DNA of 64,000 bases from an uncultured Alistipes sp. (GCA_944326035.1 CALVCS010000005.1:1-64000), one strand, 5' to 3'. Positions 34,824 through 43,562 are shown, counted from the stretch's first letter. Made by a program: numbers and translations. The notes: a model not told the origin generated them from the sequence alone.

Positions 34824-36956
34824 TTATTGCGCTGGCGTTGCGTTTTTCACGTATTTATCTAACCAACCGAAAAATTCTCGTTGCCATACCAGCGAGTTTT
34901 GAGGCTGGAAAACCTGATGGCCTTCGTTTTCGAATACCACCAAACGGCTGGGAATGTTATGCAGACGAGCCGCCGTGAAGGCTTGTAAGCTTTCGGTATA
35001 GGGGATGCGGAAGTCATTCAACCCGACGATAATCATGATAGGGGTATCCCAATTCTGTACGAACTTATGGGGCGAATTGGCGTACGAACGTTTCGCTACG
35101 GGATCGTCGCTCCAATAAGGCCCGCCCAGGTCGTTGTTGGGGAACCACAACTCTTCGGTCGATCCGTACATGCTTTCGAAGTTGAACATCCCGCAGTGAG
35201 CGATGAAGGCTTTGAAGCGTTTCTGGTGATGGCCGGCCAGGAAGTAGACCGAATAACCGCCATAGCTGGCTCCGACACAACCCATTCGGTTTTCGTCGGC
35301 CCAAGGTTCTTTGGCGACGTCGTCAATGGCGCTCAGATAGTCTTGGATGTTCTGCCCGCTGTAGTCGCCCGAGATCTGGTCGAGCCATTCCTGTCCGAAA
35401 GAGGGTAAACCCCGTCGGTTGGGAGCGACGACCACATACCCTTGAGCGGCCATCAGTTGTTGATTCCAGCGATAGCTCCAGCGTTGACTGACGACACTCT
35501 GCGGACCTCCCTGACAGTAGAGCAGGGTCGGGTAACACTTTGTCGAGTCGAAGTCGGGGGGCAGGAATACCCAGGTCAACATCTGTTTCCCGTCGGTCGT
35601 AGGCACCCAACGTTTGAGGACCTTGCCCATTTTGATGTGGGTACGGATCTCTGGGTCGGTGTCGGTGATGCAGGTCAGGGCGCCGTTGCTCAGATCCACC
35701 CGATAGAGTTCGGTCGGTGACGAGAGCGTGGTCAGTTCGGTCACCATCTCTCCGGCGGCCATCGTGAAGGCGTTCAGGTCGTGGTCTCCGTGGGTGACGA
35801 CCTCTACGGTCGGGGTCTGATCGGGGGTCATGTCCGCGCCGGGATAGGCCACCCGGCAAAGTTGATAGGTCGCTTCGATCGGCGAGAGGAAGTAGAGCAA
35901 GTCATTGGAAGCCCAACGGATGTTGCCGGCGTTATAATCGAAGTTGGCCGTCAGATCCTGTTTGGCTCCGGAGGCCAGATCGACAATCATTAGCCGATCT
36001 TTATCCGATTCGTTGCCGGCGCGCCGCATGCTGGTAAAGGCGATTTTCTGGTCGTCGGGCGAGAAGACCGGATATTTGTCATAGCCCGGCATGCCTTCGG
36101 TCAGGTTACGGGTTTGGCCCGATGCCAGGTCGTAGAGATAGATGTCGGAATCGGTACTCAGGGCGTAGTCAGTGCCTTTGAGTTTCTTGCAGGTATAGGC
36201 CAATTGGGTTCCGGCGTTGTTCCAGGCGATTTCGCTGCCGTCGAAATAGGGTGCCATCGGGGCATCCCACGCTTCGCCGGCCAGAATATCGATCCCTTCA
36301 CCGGCTTTCCCGTTCGTCAGGGGGGCGACGAAGATGTGCAGATACGAACCGTCATCCCAATAGTTCCAGTGACGTTCCATCAGGTCATCATAGATTTTGA
36401 CCTTCGATTCGGGCATATCGCTGTAGATTTCCGAACCGTTGCGTTTTTCGACCTTCACCCGCTGCATGTAGTAGAGATGTTGGCCGTCGGGAGCGACCCC
36501 ATAATCTTCGATCCCTCCGTCGAAGTCCGTTACCGTGGTGGCTTGGCTGCCATCCGGAGCGGCGCACCACAACTGCATGTTGCCGTTCTGGGGGGCCAGA
36601 TAGTAGATGTGGCTGCCGTCTCCGCTCCAACGCGGAGCCACACCTTCGGTAATCAACGTGGGGGTTCCTCCCGTTTCGGGAACCGACCAGATCAGGGTTT
36701 GGCTTTTGTTTTTGGCAACGCTGTAACGGCTGACGGTATACAGAACCGTTTTCCCGTCCGGAGAGAGGGTGGCTGATCCGACCCGTCCCATTTTCCAGAG
36801 CACTTCCGGGGTCAGAATACCGGCCGTTTTTTCCGCCTCGGTCAAGGCGTTTTCGATCTTCATTTCATCGGTAGGTTTTTGTGCGCTGTTCTGGCAGGAG
36901 GTGGTGACCATGGCGGTCACGGCTCCGCAACACAACAGGCTGAGCCATGTTTTCAT
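34824..36956 (-). CDS. S9 family dipeptidyl/oligopeptidase, exported
   Basis: About 710 residues: an export signal (MKTWLSLLCCGAVTAMVTTSC; a Cys follows, but the lipobox is weak), a beta-propeller with WD40-like strands (GRVGSATLSPDGKTVLYTVS, YPVFSPDDQKIAFTSMRR) and a C-terminal alpha/beta-hydrolase. Catalytic residues are Ser in GASYGGYS (~560), Asp in GLNDFRIP (~645) and His in FENEGHQVF (~678). This is the layout of S9 dipeptidyl peptidases such as DPP5/DPP4 of Bacteroidales, which cut dipeptides from peptide N-termini in the periplasm. The open frame begins earlier; I start at the Met before the signal (another Met lies at 36971). Confidence 0.92.
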   Translation of the reverse strand: MKTWLSLLCCGAVTAMVTTSCQNSAQKPTDEMKIENALTEAEKTAGILTPEVLWKMGRVGSATLSPDGKTVLYTVSRYSVAKNKSQTLIWSVPETGGTPTLITEGVAPRWSGDGSHIYYLAPQNGNMQLWCAAPDGSQATTVTDFDGGIEDYGVAPDGQHLYYMQRVKVEKRNGSEIYSDMPESKVKIYDDLMERHWNYWDDGSYLHIFVAPLTNGKAGEGIDILAGEAWDAPMAPYFDGSEIAWNNAGTQLAYTCKKLKGTDYALSTDSDIYLYDLASGQTRNLTEGMPGYDKYPVFSPDDQKIAFTSMRRAGNESDKDRLMIVDLASGAKQDLTANFDYNAGNIRWASNDLLYFLSPIEATYQLCRVAYPGADMTPDQTPTVEVVTHGDHDLNAFTMAAGEMVTELTTLSSPTELYRVDLSNGALTCITDTDPEIRTHIKMGKVLKRWVPTTDGKQMLTWVFLPPDFDSTKCYPTLLYCQGGPQSVVSQRWSYRWNQQLMAAQGYVVVAPNRRGLPSFGQEWLDQISGDYSGQNIQDYLSAIDDVAKEPWADENRMGCVGASYGGYSVYFLAGHHQKRFKAFIAHCGMFNFESMYGSTEELWFPNNDLGGPYWSDDPVAKRSYANSPHKFVQNWDTPIMIIVGLNDFRIPYTESLQAFTAARLHNIPSRLVVFENEGHQVFQPQNSLVWQREFFGWLDKYVKNATPAQ

Positions 36957-37079
36957 CGGTATGTGTATCATAGGTTTTTGAACAATAATTGTCGTCCAGA
37001 GTCTCCCCATGTTCCGGGGACATACGGCCCTGCAGGGGAGCGGGTGGCGGGAGAAAAAGGGGCGGGTAGGGATCGTCGG

Positions 37080-37706
37080 TTACTCCTTCAACCAGGCGGC
37101 ATCGCCGTACCGACCCCATGACGCGAAGACATCCCGAATGGTTCGGTAGGTACCGGCCACTTTTTCGGGCACCTCCGTATCGTTCACCCATGTGGCTTGC
37201 GTGATGCCTTCGATGGTTTGAGGCGAGGGGTGTTGGTCGCCGGGGCAGTGCATCAAAAACCAATGGGTTCGTTTAAGCACCCAGCGTCCCTGAATTTGAT
37301 AGACGTGATAGGTGTTGGTCAACGGGCGGTCGATGGTCAGGTGGTCCACCGAGCACTCTTCGCCCACCTCCCGGACGGCACATTGACGAATAGGTTCGTC
37401 TTTTTCGCGTTTGCCTTTGGGCAGATCCCAGCGGCCGTTCCGGAAGATCATCAATACCTGACCGGCTTCGTTGAGCACCAGTCCTCCACCCGCTTCGATC
37501 AGGGGAAGGGATTGACAGAATTCTTCGAAAACCCGTTCCGTCTGGGTGGATATTACTTCCAATCGTTTGGTAAATTGAACTTTTTGCAACAACTTTGTAA
37601 GCGTCAGTTCATTCTCCGGGGTCACCTCCCAACGGGTGGTATTTTCCAGCGTCGAGGCTTCGGGGGTGAACACGATCACTTGGTTTTCAACATAAACACG
37701 ATACAT
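37080..37706 (-). CDS. Nudix hydrolase
   Basis: 208 residues. An N-terminal ~70-residue segment (MYRVYVENQVIVF...) precedes the Nudix domain. The Nudix box reads GKREKDEPIRQCAVREVGEECSV: Gly, the x5 Glu, REV and the catalytic EE are present, but the consensus final Gly is Ser. Nudix enzymes cleave nucleoside diphosphate-linked compounds; the substrate here is unknown. Its start codon lies only ten bases from that of the divergent pyrE, so each promoter must lie in the other coding region or the messages have almost no leader. The longer open frame upstream would run antisense through pyrE and is rejected. Confidence 0.88.
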   Translation of the reverse strand: MYRVYVENQVIVFTPEASTLENTTRWEVTPENELTLTKLLQKVQFTKRLEVISTQTERVFEEFCQSLPLIEAGGGLVLNEAGQVLMIFRNGRWDLPKGKREKDEPIRQCAVREVGEECSVDHLTIDRPLTNTYHVYQIQGRWVLKRTHWFLMHCPGDQHPSPQTIEGITQATWVNDTEVPEKVAGTYRTIRDVFASWGRYGDAAWLKE

Positions 37707-37716
37707 AATTCCTTCA

Positions 37717-38352
37717 ATGATGCAAGATTCCGCCAAAAAAGTAGCCGAAAGTTTACTACAAATTAAGGCAATTAAATTAAATCCGACAAATCCTTTTACC
37801 TGGGCCTCGGGTTGGCATTCGCCCATCTATTGTGACAACCGTAAGATTCTCTCTTATCCAGCCGTTCGGAAGCAGGTGTATGAGGCTTTTGCTGAGCTGA
37901 TTACCGAAAAGTATCCGCAGGCTGATATTGTGGCCGGTGTGGCGACGGGCGCCATTGCGCATGGGGTGCTGGCGGCTGAAAAGTTGGGTAAACCGTTTAT
38001 TTATGTGCGGAGTGCTCCCAAATCGCATGGATTGACGAACCAGGTGGAAGGTGAGTTCCATCCGGGGGATAAAGTGGTGGTGATCGAAGACCTGATCTCG
38101 ACGGGCGGCAGCAGTCTGAGTGCGGTTGAAGCGTTGCGGAATGCCGGTTGCGAAGTTTTGGGGATGGTGGCTATTTTCACCTATGGATTCCCGACGGCTG
38201 AAGAGAACTTCGCCCGTGCCGGGGTGGCTCTCGATACCCTGAGCAATTACAACACCCTGATCGAACTGGCTCGCGAACAGGATTACGTACACGAAGATCA
38301 ACTCGAAACCTTGCGCCAATGGCGTCGTGATCCTGCCAACTGGAATCGCTAA
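37717..38352 (+). CDS. pyrE: Orotate phosphoribosyltransferase
   Basis: 211 residues. It converts orotate and PRPP to OMP in pyrimidine synthesis. The substrate region TNPFTWASGWHSPIYCDNRKILSYP is at the N-terminus, GVATGAIAHGVLAAEKLGKPFIYVR at ~70 and the PRPP motif VVVIEDLISTGGSS at ~118. Two adjacent ATG codons (37717, 37720) are both possible. It is divergent from the Nudix gene with a ten-base gap. The SRPBCC gene follows 23 bases later in the same direction. Confidence 0.95.
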   Translation: MMQDSAKKVAESLLQIKAIKLNPTNPFTWASGWHSPIYCDNRKILSYPAVRKQVYEAFAELITEKYPQADIVAGVATGAIAHGVLAAEKLGKPFIYVRSAPKSHGLTNQVEGEFHPGDKVVVIEDLISTGGSSLSAVEALRNAGCEVLGMVAIFTYGFPTAEENFARAGVALDTLSNYNTLIELAREQDYVHEDQLETLRQWRRDPANWNR

Positions 38353-38375
38353 CCCCCTCTTTTTAAACGTATTTG

Positions 38376-38789
38376 ATGATGGAAAGATACGAAAGTAAAC
38401 ACGTACAGATTCGGCGTCCGGCCGCGTTGGTATATGGTCTGTTGAGCGATTTTACGCATCTGACGCCGGTAGTGGCGGATAAGGTGGAGGGTTGGCAGGC
38501 GACGACCGATAGCTGCTCGTTCAAGGTCAAGGGCTTCCCGGTGAAGTTGCGCATGGTGGAAAAAGAGGCGCCCAAACTCATCAAGGTACAGGGAGAGGAT
38601 GGATCGCCGATGGATTTCACGTTTTGGCTGCAGTTGGTCGAAGCGGCGGAAAACGACACCCGCATGCGGATTGTCTTGGACGTCAAACTGAATATGATGA
38701 TGAAGATGATGGTGGGCAAGAAATTGGCCGGAGCGGTTGATCAGATTGCCGAACAGATTGCCGCGGGATTCAATAATGCACCTTTTTAG
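38376..38789 (+). CDS. SRPBCC-fold (polyketide cyclase-like) protein
   Basis: 137 residues with the START/SRPBCC pattern: YESKHVQIRRPAALVYGLLSDFTHLTP at the N-terminus, alternating strands (DSCSFKVKGFPVKLRMVEKE, DFTFWLQLVEAAENDTRMRIVLDVKLNMM) and a long C-terminal helix (KKLAGAVDQIAEQIAAGF). These proteins bind small hydrophobic ligands; none can be named. It probably shares a message with pyrE. The terminator at 38853 follows. Confidence 0.82.
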   Translation: MMERYESKHVQIRRPAALVYGLLSDFTHLTPVVADKVEGWQATTDSCSFKVKGFPVKLRMVEKEAPKLIKVQGEDGSPMDFTFWLQLVEAAENDTRMRIVLDVKLNMMMKMMVGKKLAGAVDQIAEQIAAGFNNAPF

Positions 38790-38852
38790 ATCGGACGGTC
38801 GGTCGGGGGAGGTCGATGCCGATCGTAGTCCTTAGCACCACCCGTTCCTGAC

Positions 38853-38887
38853 AAAAAACCTGAACAGCCTAGCTGTTCAGGTTTTTT
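38853..38887. terminator. Bidirectional terminator shared by the SRPBCC gene and tRNA-Gln
   Basis: 9-bp stem (38859-38867 with 38873-38881), six A before and six T after. On the minus strand it begins two bases after the tRNA-Gln end, on the plus strand it lies 60 bases after the SRPBCC stop. Confidence 0.85.
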
Positions 38888-38888
38888 G

Positions 38889-38959
38889 TTGACCCACCAA
38901 GATTCGAACTTGGAATGACAGAACCAAAATCTGCAGTGTTACCATTACACCATGGGTCA
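38889..38959 (-). tRNA. tRNA-Gln (anticodon TTG)
   Basis: A 71-base cloverleaf on the minus strand. The acceptor stem pairs TGACCCA with TGGGTCA, the anticodon stem-loop GCAGA-TTTTGGT-TCTGT has anticodon TTG, and the T-arm is CCAAG-TTCGAAT-CTTGG. Discriminator A; CCA is not encoded, so it is added after transcription. Confidence 0.97.
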
Positions 38960-38968
38960 AACTGGATG

Positions 38969-38998
38969 CAAATATAGTGATTATTTTTTTTCTGCAAA
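38969..38998 (-). promoter_or_regulatory. Promoter of tRNA-Gln
   Basis: Minus-strand TATATTTG (38969-38976) fits TAnnTTTG, with TTTG (38995-38998) 18 bases upstream. The box lies 10 bases from the tRNA 5' end. Confidence 0.78.
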
Positions 38999-39123
38999 AC
39001 TCTTTGCCCCCGGATTGTTACGGAAAGAGGCGATTAGCCGAAATTTTCTGTTTCTATGGCGTCGGTCGCGGAGGTTTTCAGGATGGTCGCGGAAGGCAGG
39101 GCCCCTAAACGGTGGCGTCCTCG

Positions 39124-39204
39124 GGGTGTCTTCAGGGTATCTTCAGGGTGTCCTCTGGGTCCAGGAAGTCCGGGGAGGCCCGGTGAATCCGTGGAAGTCA
39201 GGAG
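39124..39204. repeat. Degenerate tandem repeat, period 11 passing into about 9
   Basis: Plus strand: gggtgtcttca, gggtatcttca, gggtgtcctct, gggtccaggaa, then gtccgggga, ggcccggtga, atccgtgga, agtcagga. It lies in the spacer between the tRNA-Gln promoter and the end of waaA, which has no other feature. Confidence 0.65.
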
Positions 39205-39239
39205 TATCATCGAGGCCGGGGTCCAGAGAGTCTGCGCCC

Positions 39240-40487
39240 TTAAGGTCTCGGGGTGAGATCCTGCTCGATACGTTGCATGATCTGTGCGGTCGCCCCCTTG
39301 TGGGAACGGACATAGTCGCGGCAGATGCGGCTGCTGGAGGCATAACGTTCGGGATCGGTCATGGTGCGGAACCAGTCGAACAGCTCTTCGAAGGTGGCGA
39401 TGCTCCGGGCGCCGCCGGCCTGGATCAGTTCGCAAGCCTCCTGGAACTTCTCGTACCGAGGGCCGAAGGCTAACGGAAGCCCGAAGGTAGCCGCTTCGAG
39501 AATGTTGTGAATTCCCACACCGAATCCTCCGCCGATGTAGGCCCAGTGCCCGTAACGATAGACCGAAGAGAGAATGCCTATCGTATCGACAATCAGCACC
39601 GAAGCCCCCTCCAGATCGCTGTCGGGATTGAGTTCGGTGTACCGGAGGGTGCGCGCGCTGCATTGAGCGACCATTTTCTGGATGCGGTTTTCTTCGATTT
39701 CGTGGGGGGCGATGATGAATTTGGTGCCGGGTTCGGCATCGCGGATCAGTTTCAGCAGCAGCTCTTCGTCAGGCGGCCAGGTGCTTCCGGCCACCAATAC
39801 CCGATGGCCTGCAGCAAAGCGGGCCACCATCGGTAACTCCTTGGCCGCTTGGGCGATGGCGTATACGCGGTCGAAACGGGTGTCGCCGGTGACGGTGACG
39901 TTGTGGAGGCCGATGCCGGCCAGTAATGCTTTGGAGGTTTCGTTTTGGACGAACAGCGCATCGAACACGCCTAACGCCCGGCGCATCAGACCGCCATACC
40001 AACGGAAGAAGGCTTGTTCGGGTCGGAAAATCGCGGAGATGAGGTAGGTATGAACGCCAGCTTTCTGGAGCGCCAACAGGTAATTGACCCAGAATTCGTA
40101 TTTGATGAATACGGCGATGCGGGGGCGCACAATCGTCATAAATTGACGTACATGGCGAGGCGTATCGCTGGGCAGGTAGAAGATATAGTCGGCGCCGGCA
40201 TAATTTTTCCGGATCTCATACCCCGAAGGCGAATAGAAGGTGACCAGGATTTTGTAGTCGGGGTGAGCCTGACGGAAGGCTTCGATCAGGGGGCGGCCCT
40301 GCTCGAACTCACCCAACGAAGCGGCATGAAACCAGATCAAGGGGGCCGAAGGGTCGATTTTCTCTTTCATCCGGCGGAAGATCGCCCGGCGACCTTTTAC
40401 CCATAGCCGGGCTTTGGGGTTAAAAGCGGCGGCGAGACGGATCCCGGCGGTCATCAGCGCGACCGCCACATTGTAAAGTGCTCTCAT
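39240..40487 (-). CDS. waaA: 3-deoxy-D-manno-octulosonic acid (Kdo) transferase
   Basis: 415 residues, GT30 family. A membrane-interacting N-terminus (MRALYNVAVALMTAGIRLAAAFNPKARLWVKGR) is followed by the acceptor domain with LIWFHAASLGEFEQGRPLIEAFR and FYSPSGYEIRK, then the donor domain with VTGDTRFDRVYAIA, VAGSTWPPDEELLL, APHEIEENRIQKM, YIGGGFGVGIHNILEAATFGLPLAFGP. WaaA attaches Kdo to lipid A at the cytoplasmic face of the inner membrane. It is preceded by an attenuating hairpin after the Crp/Fnr gene and has a weak TACCTTCG box before the ATG. Confidence 0.96.
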   Translation of the reverse strand: MRALYNVAVALMTAGIRLAAAFNPKARLWVKGRRAIFRRMKEKIDPSAPLIWFHAASLGEFEQGRPLIEAFRQAHPDYKILVTFYSPSGYEIRKNYAGADYIFYLPSDTPRHVRQFMTIVRPRIAVFIKYEFWVNYLLALQKAGVHTYLISAIFRPEQAFFRWYGGLMRRALGVFDALFVQNETSKALLAGIGLHNVTVTGDTRFDRVYAIAQAAKELPMVARFAAGHRVLVAGSTWPPDEELLLKLIRDAEPGTKFIIAPHEIEENRIQKMVAQCSARTLRYTELNPDSDLEGASVLIVDTIGILSSVYRYGHWAYIGGGFGVGIHNILEAATFGLPLAFGPRYEKFQEACELIQAGGARSIATFEELFDWFRTMTDPERYASSSRICRDYVRSHKGATAQIMQRIEQDLTPRP

Positions 40488-40512
40488 AAGCGCGAAGGTA
40501 GAGAAAAATCTT

Positions 40513-40545
40513 AAAAAATACCCCCGGTACGCATAGCGACCGGGG
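40513..40545 (-). terminator. Terminator of the Crp/Fnr gene
   Basis: 7-bp GC-rich stem (40522-40528 with 40539-40545), followed on the minus strand by a run of six T. It lies 26 bases after the Crp/Fnr stop. Confidence 0.75.
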
Positions 40546-40570
40546 ATAAAATGTATGGGATGCGGGGCGA

Positions 40571-41236
40571 TCAGGCATGTACGACAGCTTGCAGACCGGC
40601 ACGGTTCAGGATGGTCAGTTGGTTGTTGGAACGTTCGATCAGCTTTTTCCGTTCCATCTCCTGCAGCACGGTGTCGACCGCCGGTCGAGTGGCATCGAAA
40701 TAGTTGGCGATTTCGGCGGTATCGGGGATCGGTAAGGAGGTTTTGCTTTCCGAGCTGTTTTCCAACAAGTAGGAGGCGACTTTGGCCTGCAGGGAGCGGA
40801 ACGACAGGAAGAAGATCTTCTTCGACCAGAGGTTGGCCCGGTTGGAGATGATGTCGATGAAGTTCGACAGCACCACGATGTTATTCTGCATCAGCTCGAA
40901 GAGGTAGCCACGGTGCAGCGTGAGGATGCGCACCGCGCCATCGGCTATGACGTCGATGGGGAGCTTGTTGTAGCCGCCGAACAAAAAGGCCGGGGCAATC
41001 AGTTGCGGAGCTTCGATCTGGTCGATCAGGAGGGTTTTCCCGGACGGATCGGTCATCTCTCCGTGTACTTTTCCTTCTACGATAATCATCAGGCCCGAGT
41101 AGGCGGTATCGCGGCTGGCGATTTTCTCGCCGTCCTTGTAATCGGTCAGTGTGTAGTTGCCCTGGGCGATCATGTCGCGGATGGTTTCCTGGGTTAACCC
41201 CCGGAACAGCGGGCATTGGGTCAATGTGGCGTACAT
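40571..41236 (-). CDS. Crp/Fnr-family transcription regulator
   Basis: 221 residues. A cyclic-nucleotide-binding-like beta-roll (GEKIASRDTAYSGLMIIVEGKVHGEMTDPSGKTLLIDQIEAPQLIAPAFLFGG, ~35-95) is followed by a dimer helix and a C-terminal winged helix (DTAEIANYFDATRPAVDTVLQEMERKKLIERSNN, ~170-205). There is no Fnr-type cysteine cluster, and the phosphate-binding Arg of cAMP receptors is not evident, so the signal is unknown. Its leader contains a strong hairpin (41256-41286). Confidence 0.9.
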   Translation of the reverse strand: MYATLTQCPLFRGLTQETIRDMIAQGNYTLTDYKDGEKIASRDTAYSGLMIIVEGKVHGEMTDPSGKTLLIDQIEAPQLIAPAFLFGGYNKLPIDVIADGAVRILTLHRGYLFELMQNNIVVLSNFIDIISNRANLWSKKIFFLSFRSLQAKVASYLLENSSESKTSLPIPDTAEIANYFDATRPAVDTVLQEMERKKLIERSNNQLTILNRAGLQAVVHA

Positions 41237-41255
41237 GTCTTTACTCTCTTTTAAG

Positions 41256-41286
41256 CAGGTGTTCTGCCGAACACGGCGAGCACCTG
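41256..41286 (-). promoter_or_regulatory. Stem-loop in the Crp/Fnr gene leader
   Basis: caggtgttctgccg pairs with cggcgagcacctg around an AACA loop (13 pairs, one bulge, one G-U). It lies between a TATCTTG promoter-like box (41304-41310) and the ATG, without a T-run, so it is in the leader RNA rather than a terminator. Confidence 0.6.
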
Positions 41287-41303
41287 TGTGGTTCTCTATG
41301 GTT

Positions 41304-41310
41304 CAAGATA
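41304..41310 (-). promoter_or_regulatory. -7-like box (TATCTTG) for the Crp/Fnr gene
   Basis: Minus-strand TATCTTG, one T short of TAnnTTTG, about 68 bases before the ATG and just past the terminator of the upstream peptidase gene. Confidence 0.5.
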
Positions 41311-41313
41311 CGA

Positions 41314-41363
41314 AAAATTCCCCGTTCGGACAACTTTTTCAACGCTGCGATACGGGGAATTTT
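41314..41363 (-). terminator. Probable terminator of the DPP III gene
   Basis: A perfect 12-bp inverted repeat (41314-41325 with 41352-41363) with a 26-base loop, ending on the minus strand in a T-run. It lies 94 bases after the DPP III stop codon. The long loop lowers confidence. Confidence 0.55.
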
Positions 41364-41456
41364 ACGGATAACTTTGTTTTTAGGCGGTGCTGGATGGAGG
41401 ATCAGGCCTTTTCCCGGGGTCTCACCGGACTCCCGAATCGCTCTGCCCCAACGACA

Positions 41457-43490
41457 TCAATTGACCGAAGGCAGGAACGAATATTCTTTGGAGTATTCGA
41501 GCATCTGTCCGGCGTAGTCGTCGGTATATTCGAGCATCACATCGATAATCTGGCCATTCTCCATGACCGGCTTATAGATCGGATTGACAAATCCGCTGTA
41601 GGGTTCGAGGTTCAGTTTGGCGTAGCGTTCCAGCACTTCGGCGTGGAGGGTCGGGTCGACTTTGACGCCGTAGGTTTCGACCAGCGCGCGACCGGCTTCA
41701 TAATCGCCTTCGCTCTTGATGCGTTGGATTTCGCGCAGCAGGTCGCCGAACAGGCTCCGCAATTGCTGATAGTCATTCACCACGAAGTAGGTTTTGCCGT
41801 TTTTCACCACTTTTTCGATGACCTGGCCGTTCCCTTTTTCATAGCACCATTCAGCGATCAGTTTGCGGTTGCGCATGTGGGCCTCTTCGACATCCTTCCC
41901 CGGTTGGATGCGGGTCAGTTGGGTCATCAGACCGTTGAGAATATAGGTGGCGTATTCGGCCTTGGCAACGTCGAACGACGGAACCAGTCCCAGTTCGACC
42001 AGTTTCGGATCGCCCAGGTAGTAGAGCGCAAACAGGTCGGCGCGGGCTTCTTCGAGCGTCGAACCGTAATTCTTCAACGCATCCGATTGGACGCCCGGAG
42101 CCAGCTGGCCCGAACCGTGGCCGAGGCATTCGTGCAGGTCGGTATGGAGGTCGTCGCCCAGGCTGCCGAATTTCTTTTTCAGCTCGCGGTCTTCCTTCCG
42201 GAGGATGAACTCTTCGTCGAAGCCGTTCCCTTTGGCCGCTTCGTTATAGGCGTGGGTGATGTTCTGGATGGTCACCGATTTGCTGCCGTAATCCTTGCGG
42301 ATCCAGTCGGCATTGGGCAGGTTGATGCCGATCGGGGTGGCCGGGAAGCAGTCCCCGCCCAACATGGCCGTCGTAATGACCTTGGCCGAGACCCCTTTTA
42401 CCTGTTTTTTGCGGTAGATCGAGTCGATGGGCGAGTGATCTTCGAACCATTGTGCTTCGGCGCTGATGGTTTCGGTGCGGCGGGTCGCTTCTTCATCCTT
42501 GAAGTTGACCATCGCTTCCCACGAAGCCCGGTAGCCCAGCGGATCGCCATAGGTTTCGATAAAGCCGTTGATGAAATCGACTTTCGAGGTGGTGTCCTGG
42601 ACCCACAGAATGCTGTATTCGTCGAACGTATGCAGATCGCCCGTGCGGTAATAGTCGATCAGGGCTTCGATGGTTTTTTTCTGTTGAGGCTGGGTGGCCA
42701 CTTCCGCCGCTTTTTCCAGCCAATATACGATCTTTTCGATGGCTGCAGAGTACATGCCGCCGATCTTCCAGGTCCGTTCTACGATCCGACCGTTGCGTTT
42801 GGTCAACTGGCTGTTCAGCCCGTAGGAGATGGGGCGGGGATCATTGGGGTCGGTCCGTTGTTTGTAGTAGGCTTCCACTTCGGCCTGGGTCACCCCATCG
42901 TAGTAGTGGTTGGCGGAGGTGGCGATCATATCCACCCCGTCGGCCTGGTTGGCGCGTTTGGGGTAGAGCGTGGGGTCGAACATGACCGGTTTGATGGTGG
43001 CCACCACCTCGCTCACCGACGGGAAGTCTTTCGGAAAGAACTCTTCCGGCGTACCGGCGATCAGCTGGTCGAAATAGCTTTCGGAGAATTCGGGCTGGAA
43101 TTTGTCGTTGGAATAGTGGTGATGGATGCCGTTGGCGAACCATACCTTTTTTAAGTATTTTTCGAACTGGCGGAACTCTTCCGTTTGGCGATCGCCCGTA
43201 TAGTGGAGATAGATGGTTTCCAGGGTGCGGCGGATGCGCAGGTTGTATTTGCCGTTCTGGTCGAAGAAGATGTCCCGACCGCACAGCGCAGCCTGGTTCA
43301 GATAATAGATCAGCAGTTTTTCATTTAAGATCAAGGTATCGAACCCCGGAACTTGGTATTTGAGCACTTTAATATCGTCAAAACGATCGACCACCCAGTT
43401 GAATGGCGTTTCGGGTTCGGTCTTTTTGCGGCACGAGCTCAGGCTCGCTATCAAAATGGCCATACAGCTAAACGTTAGAAATTTTTTCAT
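41457..43490 (-). CDS. Dipeptidyl peptidase III (M49), exported lipoprotein
   Basis: 677 residues. A lipoprotein signal (MKKFLTFSCMAILIASLSSC, Cys20) is followed by the M49 catalytic region: HECLGH near residue 452 (the HExxxGH zinc motif) and EEARAD near 478, where the third ligand lies. The family removes dipeptides from peptide N-termini. Length agrees with Bacteroides DPP III. The start is the Met before the signal; the 15 upstream codons run through the promoter. With the S9 peptidase at 34824 this gives two exported dipeptidyl peptidases in 9 kb, fitting peptide use as a nutrient source. Its promoter is divergent with that of panC. Confidence 0.93.
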   Translation of the reverse strand: MKKFLTFSCMAILIASLSSCRKKTEPETPFNWVVDRFDDIKVLKYQVPGFDTLILNEKLLIYYLNQAALCGRDIFFDQNGKYNLRIRRTLETIYLHYTGDRQTEEFRQFEKYLKKVWFANGIHHHYSNDKFQPEFSESYFDQLIAGTPEEFFPKDFPSVSEVVATIKPVMFDPTLYPKRANQADGVDMIATSANHYYDGVTQAEVEAYYKQRTDPNDPRPISYGLNSQLTKRNGRIVERTWKIGGMYSAAIEKIVYWLEKAAEVATQPQQKKTIEALIDYYRTGDLHTFDEYSILWVQDTTSKVDFINGFIETYGDPLGYRASWEAMVNFKDEEATRRTETISAEAQWFEDHSPIDSIYRKKQVKGVSAKVITTAMLGGDCFPATPIGINLPNADWIRKDYGSKSVTIQNITHAYNEAAKGNGFDEEFILRKEDRELKKKFGSLGDDLHTDLHECLGHGSGQLAPGVQSDALKNYGSTLEEARADLFALYYLGDPKLVELGLVPSFDVAKAEYATYILNGLMTQLTRIQPGKDVEEAHMRNRKLIAEWCYEKGNGQVIEKVVKNGKTYFVVNDYQQLRSLFGDLLREIQRIKSEGDYEAGRALVETYGVKVDPTLHAEVLERYAKLNLEPYSGFVNPIYKPVMENGQIIDVMLEYTDDYAGQMLEYSKEYSFLPSVN

Positions 43491-43513
43491 GGGACAACGG
43501 GTTGTATTGTCGA

Positions 43514-43521
43514 CAAAGTTA
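43514..43521 (-). promoter_or_regulatory. -7 promoter box (TAACTTTG) for DPP III
   Basis: Minus-strand TAACTTTG fits TAnnTTTG, 23 bases before the ATG. Confidence 0.75.
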
Positions 43522-43562
43522 AGGTTTTTCGCCAAAAAGTTAGATAATATTAATCTAATTTC

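Noticed and set aside
41157..43154. 665-codon plus-strand frame opposite the DPP III gene
   Set aside because: Antisense shadow; the M49 motifs HECLGH and EEARAD are on the minus strand.
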